The notes under the pieces are model-generated. The model was not told where the DNA came from, made no database searches, and saw only the letters and a list, made by a program, of their open reading frames with translations. Position numbers and translations under genes: made by a program. 64,000 nucleotides of DNA from Coleophoma eucalyptorum (taxonomy: Eukaryota; Ascomycota; Leotiomycetes; Helotiales; Dermateaceae), in NCBI GenBank assembly GCA_026120035.1, contig JALRME010000011.1:124001-188000 (forward strand). Direction: 5' to 3'. Shown piece by piece: positions 12,117-24,667 of this stretch; within the stretch, counting starts at the first letter, position 1, and each line of letters opens with the position of its first letter.

Positions 12117-13990
12117 TTAGTGATTGATCCCATTTGCAGCAGGAACACCATTAGTGGGCGGTGGAGGGACTGGGCCGAAGGGTTTGGGCGCTTCGGGATG
12201 GAGTTCCTCTTCAGTATCCTCATCATACTCTCCTTCACTCCCTTCTTCCTCGCCATCCTCATCCTCATATTCGTACTCGCTCTCTGTACCTTCAAGGTCT
12301 CCCTCTCCAGCATATTCGCCCTCCATACTACTTGAACCACCCCCGGTCATGCTTGCATGCAGGCCTCGCCCTTGCTTTTGCATTTGATTGATGATGTTGG
12401 TCAACTTCTCGTTCTTCTTAATCAATGCATCCCGCTCTTGGTTGTTCTTTGTGCGTTCTTCTGCCATTTCAAGGATATTCCGATTAGTCAAGTCGTGCTT
12501 TCGAGTCAACGTCAGGTTTTCCTTTTCTAGCCGCTTGGTTTTCTTGGACATTTCCTCCATTTCTTTCCGAAAAGTCAAGAAAAGATCATTGCTGTTGTTG
12601 AGGGTATCCTCCACCTTATGTTCCCAGTGTCAGCTTGGAAATGGAACTGATAAATTTCTGTATGAAGCAGTAGCTGGAGTATGCAAGACGGACAGTAATT
12701 ACCTGCTTGAACTTTTCCACATAGATATTGAGCTGGTTTCGCAGCTCGCTCTCCGTTTTTGAGAATGTCATGACTTGTGTATTGAGAGATCGAGACTTTG
12801 CAATCTCGGCCTCGGCTGCCTTCCTCTCCTTCTCATACCTCGCAATATTGTATTGGACCTCTAATTCTTTCGTGCGCATTAGAGAGTGGAAATGTAATTC
12901 ACGAAGCTCATATTGGTCGATGAGAGATTTGAAGCGCTGTTTAAATCTGGACGTGGTCAGCAATTGAGCCTTTCGGAAAGGCGCTGCACATACAAGTCCT
13001 CCAACTCAACCGGAACCACTTGAGCTTGAGGGTGGTCCTTCGCTTCTTGATAGTCTTGTAGAGTCCAGAGCAGTTGTTGATATTTCTCGTCCCAGGTAAG
13101 CTGATTTTCCTTCTCGTTGTCTGCGAATGTTTTATTTTCGCTCTTAAAACATGTCAGCTGCCTAGCAACCATGAACTACCCCACCACCACTCACCTTGAG
13201 TCGGTTGTTCTCCCTCTGAAGCTCTCGACACAGCTTTTCCAGCTTTTCTCGCAAAGTGACAGACTTGCTCAACTCAGACCCGTTGCGATCCTTCTCCTTC
13301 TGTAGTTGATCACGTTGCTTCTTCTCTTTCTGGTAACTGAGTGATGTTCGCTTCATCTCCCTGTAGAATTCAATAGCTTTGCTGTTCAGGTGTTCGATTT
13401 TCGCCACTTCGTCCATCTTGGAGATTGTCGCATTGAGCTCTCGTTTGCACACCTTGACATCTCGTTCTGTGATGCACATGTCAGCATGGTAAAGATCACA
13501 CTACGAGCCAGGAAGAAAGCAGTCCACCCAGCCGCAGGGACACAACCAAAAAAAGTCTATAATTTCTATAGGGCGGCGATTTCCAGAGAACACTTCCTCT
13601 TGAATATGTCAACTGAACAGAATACGAGCCCCGTGGCACACGACTTGCGGCCTCCCCTGTAATTCCACAATATTCGAGATGCAAATCTACGCAACAGCCG
13701 CAATAGATGTACGCACCAACTTCCTGAGCTTCCTCGTCCTCCTTTAAGTTTGCAGACTCCAGCTGTGCGATTTTGGCGGCAAGTTGTCGAGAGGTCTCCT
13801 GCGGGTCGGCGGTCTTCTTCTGCTTGCTTTTCTTCGACGTGTTCGCGCCGGTTGGGTAGGATGGACCCGAGTGATGATGATGGTGGTGCTCTCCATTTGT
13901 ATAGGCAGGATCGCTGTGGCTGTGGTTTGCAGATAGGGCTGGAGGTCTCGAGCTCGAAGGCGCTGAAGTGTGGTTGACAGTGGTCGACAT
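12117..13990 (-). CDS. Taxilin family coiled-coil protein
   Basis: Five exons on the minus strand: 13990-13717, 13466-13195, 13142-12994, 12946-12703 and 12614-12117, giving 478 aa. Family knowledge: taxilins are long coiled-coil proteins implicated in vesicle traffic through syntaxin binding in animals; the fungal role is poorly defined. Seen: a disordered, His-rich N-terminus with six consecutive His near residue 37, a Lys-rich patch, then an almost continuous charged coiled coil from about residue 75 to 390. Signature pieces are LEKLCRELQRENNRLK, FKQRFKSLIDQYELRE and KLTNIINQMQKQ, the last in the final exon. The tail is a very acidic Glu/Tyr/Asp region followed by Pro/Asn residues. All four junctions keep frame. 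Introns are 250, 52, 47 and 88 nt. It is divergent from the Cym1 gene, 561 bp away. Confidence 0.88.
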
Positions 13991-14551
13991 GGTCGATCTA
14001 AGCGTATATTCAAAGCGAGCTGGCGCAAGCGCAGCTGCTATCGTTCTGTAGATATGTGGTTTGGCGCGGCTTCAATCCCTGTGTCGTCTCTCTGTCCGCC
14101 TGTCTCCAATACTGTCGTCGTCGTTCTTGCTCGGTAGGTTTTGAATCACCACTCGTCTGTGACAGAAGGGGACTAGCGCGGCAGGACTGAAGTAGGAGCG
14201 AAACGGGCCTCGAATTTAATATCTGAGGTTCTGAATCTCCTTAGGGGCCATAGAAGTCACATTACATGAGCTCAAGGGTAAAGCAGCAGTAACTCAATGG
14301 TGCTTCGTCCGTACTCTGAACCCTCTCGCGAATTGGGAAATTCGTTGCAAAGAATGGCTTTCGAAGGCCCGCGCTGATTGGACTCGCTGACGTATCGAGA
14401 CGAGTGAGATTATGCAAGCCGATGTCGATAAAAATTTATGCCCGGAAGTGACTATGACATGTTTACGCGATGAGCTCCGTTTCTTGCTCGCTCTACCTCC
14501 TTCTCTCATCCTCTTTCAGCACACCAGTGTCCTTCTTGTCAAGTATTCAGG
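13991..14551. promoter_or_regulatory. Shared divergent promoter region (taxilin / CYM1)
   Basis: 561 bp between two start codons facing away from each other, so both promoters must lie here. A very short upstream ORF (five codons, ATG near 14457) could sit in the CYM1 leader if transcription begins early enough; the start site is unknown. Confidence 0.5.
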
Positions 14552-17500
14552 ATGCTACGAAACGCTTCCAAAGGGGCTATCCGCAAAGGAGTGACTGAGC
14601 TTGCGCAGTACCCAAAGCCTGGAGAGAAGCTTCATGGCTTCACTTTGGTTCGGTCCAAGCATGTTCCCGAGCTCGAGTTAACCGCGCTGCACTTGCAACA
14701 TGACAAGACCGGCGCAGACTATTTACACATCGCCAGGGAAGACAAGAACAATGTGTTCTCTATCGGGTTCAAGACAAATCCGCCGGATGATACTGGTATT
14801 CCTCACATCTTGGAGCACACGACGCTGTGCGGAAGCGAAAAGTAGCTTGCCCTCATATTCCTTTCGTACACCAGCAATGCTAATCACTCGTAGATACCCC
14901 ATTCGCGATCCCTTTTTCAAAATGCTGCCGCGGACACTGTCAAATTTCATGAATGCTTTTACTGCGTCCGACCATACATTCTATCCATTTGCCACAACCA
15001 ACGAGCAGGATTTCAAGAATTTGATGTCTGTATACCTCGATGCTACTCTCCACCCCCTACTCAAGCAAAGCGATTTCACACAGGAAGGATGGCGAATCGG
15101 CCCGGAGAACCCAAGAGTTGCGGAAGGGACAGAAGCCAAGCCAGAGGATAGCAAACTGGTATTCAAGGGCGTGGTGTACAACGAAATGAAGGGCCAGATG
15201 TCGGACGCAAGTTATCTTTACTACATTAGGTTCCAAGACCACATCTTCCCGGCAATCAACAACTCTGGTGGAGACCCTCAGAAGATGACTGATTTGACCT
15301 ACGAGCAATTGAAGAACTTTCATGCAGAACACTACCACCCCAGCAACTCTAAAGTCTTTACTTACGGCGACATGCCGCTTGCCGATCATCTCCGGGAGGT
15401 CAACGCCCAACTGAACTCTTTCGAGCGCATTGAAGGAGACATGGAAATTAGAAGACCAGTTGATCTATCCGGAGGACCTCAAGAAATCACTGTCACTGGA
15501 CCTATTGACCCTCTGGTAGACATGGATATGCAATTCAAGACATCAACATCTTGGCTCATGGGAGAATCATCAAATATCCTGCAAACATTCTCTTTGGGTA
15601 TACTTGCAGCTCTTTTGATGGATGGGTATGGCTCACCTTTGTATCGCAACTTGATCGAGGCTGGATTAGGAACGGAGTGGAGTCCAAACAGTGGTTTTGA
15701 TGGATCTGGAGCTGTTGGTATTTTCTCGATTGGCCTGACGGGTGTCAAAGAAGCAGATGTGCCAAAGGTCAAGGAAGCCATCCACAAGACTTTCCGAGAG
15801 GTCCACCAAAATGGGTTCGACAAGACGAAGATTGATGGGTACCTGCACCAGCTTGAGCTCAGTCTAAAACATAAGACGGCAAAATTCGGAATGCGCCTTA
15901 TGCAAAGAATCAAGCCCAAGTGGTTTGAGGGCGTTGATCCCTTCGAGTCTTTGGCCTGGAATGACACGGTTGCAGCTTTCGAGGCCGAGTTCGCCAAAGG
16001 TGGCTATCTCGAAAGTCTGCTGGAGAAGTATCTTCTGAACGACAATACCTTGACTTTCACAATGGCCCCATCAACCACTTATAGTGATGAACTAGTTGCA
16101 GAAGAAGCTCTTCGCCTAGCTGGAAAGATCGAGGAGGTAACAATCCAAGCAGGAGGTGAGGCTGAAGCTCGCGCGCAACTAGAGAAGCGTGAACTGGAGC
16201 TTCTTGAGGAGCAGGGAAAGAGTAACACCCAAGACCTGAGTTGCTTACCTACCGTATACGTCAAGGATATTCCACGACAGAAGGAGAAGATTGAAGTTCG
16301 GGATTCGAAGATAGATGGCGTAAATGTCCAGTGGCGCGAGGCACCCACTAACGGCCTTACATACTTCAGAGCGGTCAACACAATTGAGAACTTACCTGAT
16401 GAGCTGAGGGTTCTAATTCCTCTCTTCAGCGACTGCATCATGCGTCTTGGAACAAAAGACATGACAATGGAGCAACTTGAAGATTTGATGAAGCTCAAGA
16501 CTGGTGGCGTCACCGCTGGATATCATGCCTCATCTTCTCCCCTGGATTACCAGAAAGCTACAGAAGGCTTGAGCTTCTCTGGAACTGCATTAGACCGCAA
16601 TGTGCCAGATATGTTCCAGCTTTTGCGGAAACTTGTCCTTGAGACGGATTTCGACAGCGCAGAAGCGCAACTTCGTATCAGGCAATTGCTTCAAGGATCG
16701 GCAGACGGGGCAGTCAACAACATTGCTTCATCGGGACATGCTTATGCTAAGGGATATGCTGAATCTGGAATCTCTGCGTATGGGCGATTGAAGGAGCAAG
16801 TTGGAGGTCTCACTCAGGTCCAACTGATCACCTCGCTGGCGTCAAGGTCAGAGGCTGAGGGATTGGCTGATGTTGTAGAGAAGCTCAAGGCTATTCAACG
16901 TATGGCTTTCTCTGGCTCAAGCACATTCCGTACTGCTCTTACTTGCGGTGCCGAAAGTGTAGGCGCCAACGAAGCCGCGCTTCAGAAATTCCTGGCGTCT
17001 CTTCCACAAAACTCCAGCCCTTCTATGTCGAAAGCAGGGTCTTCAGATTTCGCGAGGAATAGCAAGACATTTTTCCCACTCCCATATCAGGTATACTATG
17101 GTTCGCTAGCACTTCCGGCTGCATCCTTTACCTCTCCGTCCGGTCCTCCCTTGCAGATTCTCGCTCAATTACTCACCCACAAACACCTGCATCACGAAAT
17201 TCGAGAGAAAGGTGGCGCTTATGGCGGTGGGGCCTACTCTCGAGGATTGGATGGAGTCTTCGGCTTCTACTCATACCGCGATCCCAACCCTCAAAATACC
17301 ATGACAATTATGCAAAATGCAGGACAGTGGGCAGTTGAGAAAGAATGGTCAGAACGAGATCTAGAAGAGGCCAAGTTGTCGGTCTTCCAAAGTGTCGACG
17401 CGCCTCAAGGCGTGAGTGACGAAGGCATGACTCGCTTTTTGTCTGGTGTTACCGACGAAATGGTGCAAGAGCGACGTGAGCGTATGCTCGACGTGACGAA

Positions 17501-17702
17501 GGAGCAGGTTCGCGAGGCTGCTCAGCAATTCATTGTTGATGGTCTTGCCCAAAACAAAGGAAGAATGGCCTTCCTCGGCGAGAAGAAGGCTTGGGTTGAT
17601 GGCTCATGGGAATTGAGAGAGATGGGAAGTATCTCCCAATCACAACCTGAGCCAGGAGTCCAAAATGAAGCAGATGTCAAGGCAGCTGCTTTAGGCTCTT
17701 GA
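14552..17702 (+). CDS. CYM1: Mitochondrial presequence protease (PreP/Cym1), M16C metallopeptidase
   Basis: Two exons, 14552-14841 and 14894-17702, giving 1032 aa, the usual Cym1 length. Family knowledge: a zinc oligopeptidase of the mitochondrial matrix/intermembrane space that degrades cleaved targeting presequences and other short peptides. Seen: a basic, amphipathic N-terminus ([13 protein letters not shown]) that fits a mitochondrial presequence; the inverted zinc motif HILEH at residues 85-89 just before the intron; the downstream [12 protein letters not shown] segment carrying the third zinc ligand; and the late [20 protein letters not shown] motif used by the second half for substrate binding. 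The 52-nt intron joins AA|A to give Lys in [12 protein letters not shown]. Catalytic residues are all present, so the enzyme should be active. Divergent from taxilin. Confidence 0.95.
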
Positions 17703-19456
17703 ATCTGAGGATTGTATAAATCTGTATCACCATGTATTCCACTCTTGCATCTGGTTGGCGTCCCTGTAATATATCCTGAATTTAGCGAGCATAACGAAAG
17801 CAGTTTTGAAGGGTCGTCGCCCGCATTCATTTTCTCAGTGAAACATCTGACCCAAGCGCTACGAACAGACACACATCGTCTCCAGTCCTCTCTCCATGGC
17901 TGGTAGATCACAAGCTAAGCGCAAGAATAAACGTAGCATGGCCTCGAAACCTGACTCTCGGGTCGTGTGTTTTAATGAGGTTATGCATTCCATCTTATTC
18001 AGACCTGCCTTTTCTCAAAGGCGTGAGATGGCGGACTAAAGATGCGAGGACATATTTAGGGGGGGGGGGGGTGCGGGTTGGGTGGCTGAAGGAGAGGGAG
18101 AATTTTACAATTATTATCTTGACCAGAATCCATTACTCAACCAGGATGTAGCAGCTGGACTATGAAAGCCGCCTCGGATCGGAAGGTCCAGGCAAGGAAT
18201 GTACACAGGAGGGAACAGAGCTCGAAGCGTGTTTACTGCATGCATGTACGAAGTCTGGCATCTGTGCCATGCTCTTTTGAGCATCACGTGCAGAAGGTGC
18301 ATCGGGGCCACCCACACACCGAACCACCTTTTCTGTGATCCACCGGCGAAAATAGAAGGCTGAAGACTTACTTTCTACGTCATGTCATTCACAACCCTGT
18401 CCCAGAAATCCGTCAAGAGAACAGCTTTGGTTGTGCGCGCAACCTCCACTCCGAAAAGACGTAAATCGGGTCTCCCCTTTGAGGAGACAGTATCGCAAGA
18501 GTCTCTTCATTCTCCCCTCAAAAATGTCTCACCGCTCGGTCGGTGGTGAACCATGCAGCAGCTGTGACTGAGTAATAGTTGATGGTCTAGGTCGAGGCTT
18601 GCGGGGTTGAGCGATTTAACGTTATGTCCCGGTGCTTGCTTCCTTGCCGCTATGTGTCTAAATGTCCTAGCGCCACACAAACGCAGAGCTCACAATTTTG
18701 TGGTGCACAAACCATCCTTCCATCCTCCATCCAACAACACCTACATCAACTTCGACTCCCTCGAAGCAGTCGACTCGACCCATTGTCACAGACTTCGACC
18801 ATCGCATCCGTCTACGTCTTGTAGCGAAACTGGCTTCCTCAACTCTTCGAGTATAACCCTTCCGGTCAGTTGCCTTCCGAATTGGCCTTGGCGCCTGAAA
18901 GATTTTACCCAGAACCCACACGCGCCCACGACCACAGCCCTCGCCCCTCTCCCTTACCCGACCACGAATTGAGGCATTTGGATATCTAACTAATGCTCCG
19001 CTGCAGATCCTCTACTCTCGAGTAGAATAAACACCTCCCGACTGCCTTTGGTCGATTCAAAGGCTCCCCCCAGCACCACGGCTTTCGCAGCCGCAAACGT
19101 TGTTTCTGATCACGATTTCTCCTTACGCCCTAACCGACACATCATCAACACCCTTCCACCACCTGTTGCAACAATCTAAGCAGCTTGAGCGTTACTTGTT
19201 CGACCTGTCCCCGAACCCACCAGTTCCGTCCGAAACATCTCAGCTGCCGCATAGGACGGGTTTAGAAGGCCTTCCTCTCGCGGAGGAAGAGTCGAGCCGA
19301 CCTCGTCAGATCAGCACAGGATCTGATCGATACAGACCTCCTTAACACCTTTACCCAGTATAAGTGCGTTCTACTGCTCTTTCTGTTCTTGTAGCAAGCG
19401 CTGACCCCCAAGACAGTTTCCAAACCAGAAACTTATCTCGAAATCTTTTCGAGGAT
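17703..19456. other. Long leader/intergenic region upstream of ornithine decarboxylase
   Basis: About 1.75 kb between two plus-strand genes. It holds the CYM1 3' UTR, a 13-G run at 18059-18071, then a pyrimidine-rich stretch from about 18700 to 19456 that resembles a long fungal 5' leader. A branch-site-like CTAAC at 18986-18990 followed by CTGCAG ending at 19006 looks like an intron 3' end, so the leader may be spliced. No protein-coding gene seen. Confidence 0.5.
18059..18071. repeat. Homopolymer run of 13 G
   Basis: Uninterrupted run of 13 guanines in intergenic DNA, likely to vary in length and hard to sequence accurately. Confidence 0.85.
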
Positions 19457-20834
19457 ATGTCACCTTCCGCTATCTCTGTCATCGAAACCACTCCTAGTCT
19501 TACGAGTATCAATTCGTACTACGAAAAGAGTACATGCACCGACAGCAATGGCGTTAAAACACCAAGACAGATGATAGGGGCTGCTTTGAATGAAAGGGTG
19601 GAAAATATCGATTATGATATCTGTGAGCCGGGCGACGAAGATGCGTTCTTCGTAGCTGATCTCGGCGAGGTCTATCGGCAACATATGAGATGGAAGAAGA
19701 ATCTGCCTAGAGTCAAGCCATTTTACGGTATGTCCCAGTCTTCCGGCTTCTCAAAAGCAATACTAATTTATACCAGCGGTCAAATGTAACCCAGACCCTC
19801 AAGTCCTCCGCCTCCTTTCGGAGCTCGGAACTGGCTTTGACTGTGCCTCTAAGGCTGAAATTGAACAAGTCTTGAAGACGGGCGTTGACCCAACCCGCAT
19901 CATTTATGCTCAGCCCTGCAAGACCAACTCCTACGTTCGTTACGCGAAGAACAACGGGGTCAAGCAGATGACATTCGACAATGCTGACGAGCTTCATAAG
20001 ATTAAGCAGCTGTTTCCAGATGCGGAGCTCTTCCTCCGACTTTTCACAGACGATTCCTCAAGTTTGTGCCAACTGAGCATGAAGTTTGGAGCCTCTATGG
20101 ACTCCGCCAACGACCTTCTTGCTCTGGCCAGGGAATTGAGCCTCAATGTCGTAGGCGTTAGTTTTCATGTTGGATCTGGAGCCTCCGATCCACTTGTCTT
20201 CATGAAGGCCGTTAGAGATGCACGCATAGTCTTCGATAAGGCTGCCGACCATGGATACACTCTCCGAACCCTCGATGTCGGGGGTGGATTTGTGCCAGAG
20301 ACATTTGATGAAATGGCTGCTGTTCTCAACGAAGCACTGGATGAATATATGCCTGCGCATGTCAACATTATTGGCGAGCCTGGACGTTACTACGTCTCCA
20401 AGGCGTTTACATTGGCATGCAACATAATTGCACGGCGTACAGTCGAAGATCCTGCCACCATGGAGAAGCGCTACATGGTCTACCTCAATGATGGCCTCTA
20501 TGGCAACTTCTCTAGTATCATGTTTGACCATCAGAATCCGATTGCTCACGTTCTTCGCTCTCGCAACCACGGCTTCTACGACAAAGTTGATGCCAAGCCA
20601 AGTATTGCAGGGACCGAGTACTCCATCTGGGGCCCAACCTGCGATGGCATTGATCGTATTTCGGAGAGTATTCGTTTCGATCATGAGCTCGATGTCGGCG
20701 ATTGGCTCTACTTCGAGGATATGGGCGCGTACACCAAGTGTTCTGCTACCCGATTCAACGGCTTCACGGATGCGCACGATGTCATCTATGTTGCAAGCGA
20801 AGCTGGTGCCAGAGCTCTTATGGGCATGAAATAA
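19457..20834 (+). CDS. ODC: Ornithine decarboxylase
   Basis: Two exons, 19457-19727 and 19777-20834, giving 442 aa. It catalyses ornithine to putrescine, the first and rate-limiting step of polyamine synthesis, with PLP, in the cytosol. Seen: the intron splits the PLP-lysine motif, and splicing (G|CG) restores PFYAVKCNPD with the Schiff-base Lys at residue 93; then SFHVGSG, LDVGGGF, the phosphate-binding GEPGRYY, WGPTCDGID with the catalytic Cys at 379, and GAYTKCSATRFNGF. Active enzyme is a homodimer with shared sites. I start at the first ATG in frame; upstream codons remain open but offer no other in-frame ATG within the leader. In Neurospora the orthologue is controlled by polyamines through a long leader; a long leader is suggested here too. 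It is convergent with the exonuclease gene. Confidence 0.96.
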
Positions 20835-21424
20835 ATGCCGAGTGGGATCGAAAGTTTCGTTGGAGTAGTATATTGAATTTTTGACATATTTTTGTTTTGG
20901 CTTTTTTTTGTTATAGAAGTACACAGATATATGGCTTGGTGCTAAAGCATGAGATGTAGACGCATGTGAGCTCTAGAAGTGTTGGCGGTGGTTGTCTTCT
21001 TTTAGTTTTGGGATAGTTAGCAACTTTGATGAAATTTCGTCACTCTTTAGGCCTTTTTTGTCTTTTCCCTGACTCCCCGGTGTTTGATTGATGCTGGACC
21101 CTTCTGCCGCAAGTAGGAAGCAAAGGGTTCTCGCAGGATAGCGTAAGCAGAAGTGATATCATGACTCTATCCATTTCCAGCTTATGCTCATATGCTTGGG
21201 ATCGCATCGCCATTCTCGAAGGAAGATATATTCGTATATTCTCGTGAAAGCTCTTCGGAAAGAGGCGTGGAAACCAGTTCAGAACGCCACGAAAATGCGC
21301 TAAAAAAATTCATGTATACAACCCGGAAAACGCCAGGTATCTATGGTATCTAACGTATATGCACAAATGCCTCATTAAGTTCTTTCCGTCATTTATTTCC
21401 CGCATCAAGCTAGATTGTGGTCAT
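20835..21424. other. Convergent intergenic region
   Basis: 590 bp between the 3' ends of ornithine decarboxylase and the exonuclease gene. It should hold both 3' UTRs and polyadenylation signals; A/T-rich stretches follow the ODC stop. No gene seen. Confidence 0.5.
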
Positions 21425-23472
21425 TCATTCTCCTCTCCTTGCCTCTACTTCGAGACCGTCGTTCAGCCCAGGCCTCTTCTCCTCTTCCTCTCTCGCCTCC
21501 AAAGCCTTCATGAGAGTTTTATACCTACTTGTGGCAACATCCTTCGGGATGAAATCAAGCACCTCCCGTAAGCGCCGAGTGTGAAAGGGCAATCTTTCCA
21601 GCTTCAACGCCTCGAGGATATAATTGATGACGGTGTTTCTTTGAAGCGGGACCGCACGTAGGAGGGCTGCAATCTCTTCAATTGATAAGTGCGGGTGTTC
21701 ATACCAGATATAGTAGGCTCTGAGATTCGAGGGTTGAGCGCGACACTTAGGGTGCGTGGAGCGGTATTCTTCTGTTGAGACGGTCGCTGCAAGTACGATT
21801 GGCGACCGCGCTGCTTTAGTTGATGGAGTGGAGGGCTTTGCTTTTCGGGCTGTGGACATGCTGGTTGAGTTGATGTCGAAATCGGCATCAAGCTCTAGGG
21901 TTTCGACTGCTGATTTTAAATATTTGGAGGACAGCCGTGCAGATGGGGTGGTTGCATCCTCAGGCTCAAGTTCGTCAGGGTTGGTGTCTGTATCCAAAGT
22001 AACTCCGTCTGCAAGTTGAATTGGCAAATTGCGTTCGGCATGGTGTGGAAGTGGTGGTATGGGATCCAGGGTAAGTCTTTTGAGATTCATGGTTGAGTAG
22101 AGTTGCAATCCTGCATAGGAATCTGATGCGGCATCTATATAAGATCAGAACTTCCGTAGGTACTAAAGGCTTAGAGGTTAAACTTACAGACTATCTGATC
22201 CATTGCCAAAACCTGACTCCAATCGCTCGATCTGACCTCGCCCTTGAACATTGGGAGGTGCAAATGTTCTTGCACCTGCTGGGCTAGCGAAACAAGCCTC
22301 TTATTGATTAAGTTGTATTGTTTTGATTCGGAATACTTGATCAATTTGTACAGATGGCTCAGTTCAAAGACACCCTGCGCCTTAATGTTCAAAAACTTTT
22401 GGAGTCGTGTGCAATCTGCCTTGATCGCTACACCAACCTTGGTGATATCTGGGTCTTCCATGATCTTCTTCAGAGTTGGTGCAACTAAATCGTCAACTTC
22501 GTCCTTGGCAAACAAGGCAATGTGGAAAAGAGCAATCCGCTCCTCGCTCGCAATCTGTATCAAGGAGACATTCTTCTTCGGTCCCTGCGCCCTAGCAGCT
22601 TCTGGTTTCCACTCAATATCGAATCCAAGCAGTTTCTGGTCGACGAAATATTGGAGACATCGCTCAGTGGTATGTTTGGTCCTGCAGTAGTGTACTGTAA
22701 CCTTCTGCTGCTCTCCTTCAGGCCCACGATAATGTGCATATGACCAATATGAGTCTGATGTCCCAGACTCAGCATCTTTAGCCTTCCTGAATCGGTCCTC
22801 TGAGATTTTGAATCTGAGATCCGAGAGGGGTACTTCTCGCTGAGCAGCATCTTCGGGTCCAGGCTTTTCTGATTCATTCTGACCCCTCGCTTCGCTGCGA
22901 GTTTCCTTTTTCTCAATCTTAGATTCCGAATGCAGTTGTGACACGCCATCTCTGGTCAACACCTCAGAGAATCCCTTCTCTATCACATGGTTCTCTTGTG
23001 GCAAGCCATCCGCTAGTCCCCCTTCCGTTGTTGTTGTTGCACTTGTTTTCGCTGTACCATCTGACGCACATGTCTCTGATGAATTCGCAAGACCATATTC
23101 GTCTTCAGGTATCGAGTGAAGAAGTGGTTCCTGCCCCGCATTAGATGCAGCAGCTGTACTTAATGCTCTCGGAGCCGAGGTTGGACTATCGAGGAAGACA
23201 ATTCCATGGTTTGGATTCCACAGTCTCTCCCGCGGGTTTTGTGTTTGAAGTCTCGCATCCATAGAACTTTATAGTAGTAGAATGTCAGTAAATGAGAGAT
23301 GCACAAAGGAGAAGCAAACATACAGAGGTCTCCCCTTCCTAAGCGCCGCAATAGTGGAGCTTAAAGCATCCCAGGCAAGAGTCGAAGAACCACCAAACGA
23401 AGTCATTTTCCTGACAATTGGTCTTCGAACCTTGGTGCACAACGTCGATACCCCATGATGTCTAAGGAGCAT
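21425..23472 (-). CDS. DEDDy 3'-5' exonuclease (Werner-exonuclease-like domain)
   Basis: Three exons on the minus strand: 23472-23324, 23266-22188 and 22134-21425, giving 645 aa. Seen: an N-terminus starting MLLRHHGVSTLCTKVRRP, basic and possibly a mitochondrial presequence; a long disordered Ser/Glu/Thr region; then a DnaQ-fold exonuclease domain with motif I FDIEWKPE (Asp266, Glu268), motif II around VGVAIKADCTRL (Asp334), and motif III YAASDSYAG (Tyr410, Asp414). Motif III is rebuilt across the 53-nt intron. The last 220 residues contain a helical region with a possible helix-turn-helix (SIEEIAALLRAVPLQRNTV). Family knowledge: these enzymes digest single-stranded DNA or RNA ends using two metal ions. 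No helicase domain is seen. The first exon is open further upstream, so the start could lie earlier; an alternative start without exon 1 at 23262 is also possible. Confidence 0.85.
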
Positions 23473-24012
23473 GACGTGAGCAACATATATATTTCGCGGT
23501 GATGCGTAAATCACATAGGTAAACGCGTCTTGATAACCAATTAATCGCGTCGAGGAAGCGGATCGGATTAACATAACTCCGTTTGATACCGTTCTTTGAA
23601 GGGCAATCACGAGAACTACCAGACCTGATTTTGCGACAACAATACTGGTGGTTGACAAGACTTTGGGTTATTGACTGATATCAGTGTCTTTGGGTTAGAA
23701 GGGACTGTCTTGCAGCTGTTAAAGTGAGTATATGTTCTGTCCATCTTCTTTATCCTCACGTGGTTGTCTCAGCCTCTGCTTTTCACACCCCTGCAACGAC
23801 GAAGAAGGTCATCTGTGACGGACGGGTCTAGGAGAACGCCGTATCTTCTTTGGCTGTATCATACTGTTTTGTTGTGAGCTATTGTATTGGGTTTGTTGGG
23901 TTCAGTATCCTTTGACGAGCATGCCGCCCTGTTAGATTTTGTTTTCCACCAAATCAAAAACTAACCTTGTTCCGTGCAGACAACGAACAGGACTTCGAAT
24001 CAAGCTCTAGAC
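23473..24012. promoter_or_regulatory. Shared divergent promoter region (exonuclease / LSM5)
   Basis: 540 bp between two outward-facing start codons; both promoters must lie here. The exonuclease reading frame stays open to about 23658, so the exact left edge depends on its true start. Confidence 0.45.
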
Positions 24013-24509
24013 ATGGCTTCTCAACTTCTACCTCTTGGTAAGCCTGCTCTTTCTGTATAAACACTTTTACTAACGTCAAATAGAGTTGATCGACAAGTGT
24101 GTCGGATCCAAGATCTGGGTTGTCATGAAGGGAGACAAAGGTATTTGTCCATGTCGTTCAAGGTATATGTAGCTAAGCAGTCTTTAGAATTCAGCGGAAC
24201 TCTCCTCGGTTTCGATGACTATGTCAGTAAGTAATCGAAAGCCCTTCCAGGCTTCGGTCAGTCGCTAATAGTACAACAGACATGGTTCTAGAAGATGTTA
24301 CTGAATTGTAGGCATTAGAGCGTCACTTGAAAGGATGATACTGATTGATATAGTGACTACTCTGGAAACCACACCAAGCTTTCGAAGATTCTCCTGAATG
24401 GAAACAATATCTGCATGGTTGGTTTCACATTTTTCTTTGAAATTCAGTGCTCTAGCTAACAATATATTAGTTAATACCGGGGGGAGAGGGACCTGTTGCA
24501 GCATCATGA
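24013..24509 (+). CDS. LSM5: U6 snRNA-associated Sm-like protein LSm5
   Basis: Six small exons: 24013-24037, 24084-24140, 24188-24226, 24280-24307, 24354-24417 and 24471-24509, encoding 83 aa. Family knowledge: LSm5 is a subunit of the Lsm1-7 ring (cytoplasmic mRNA decapping) and the Lsm2-8 ring (nuclear U6 snRNA binding). Seen after splicing: MASQLLPLELIDKCVGSKIW, VVMKGDKEFSGTLLGFDDYV, then the Sm2 region KILLNGNNICMLIPGGEGP. Both Sm motifs are intact and length matches the family. Every junction keeps frame (G|AG, G|AA, A|AC, TT|T, phase 0). Five introns of 46-53 nt take up half of the gene. The last intron begins GTTGGT, an unusual donor. Divergent from the exonuclease gene. Confidence 0.95.
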
Positions 24510-24667
24510 GAAGAGTACTCAATTCGAGGTCTGAAGCTCAGGATTGCGGCATAATCTCAATGTAGATAAGATTAGCATAGTTAACTAATCGAGTTGTCCC
24601 GTCCGATTGCAAAGAGTGCACATTGCTGTTCAACCCTTTTTCTAGCATAAAGCCCCCCCAATTCCAT

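Noticed and set aside
19100..19345. 81-codon open frame upstream of ornithine decarboxylase
   Set aside because: It begins at TTG rather than ATG and has no internal ATG; it is likely leader sequence.
20058..20924. 288-codon minus-strand frame across ornithine decarboxylase
   Set aside because: It is the exact antisense of a well-recognised enzyme and has no motif of its own.
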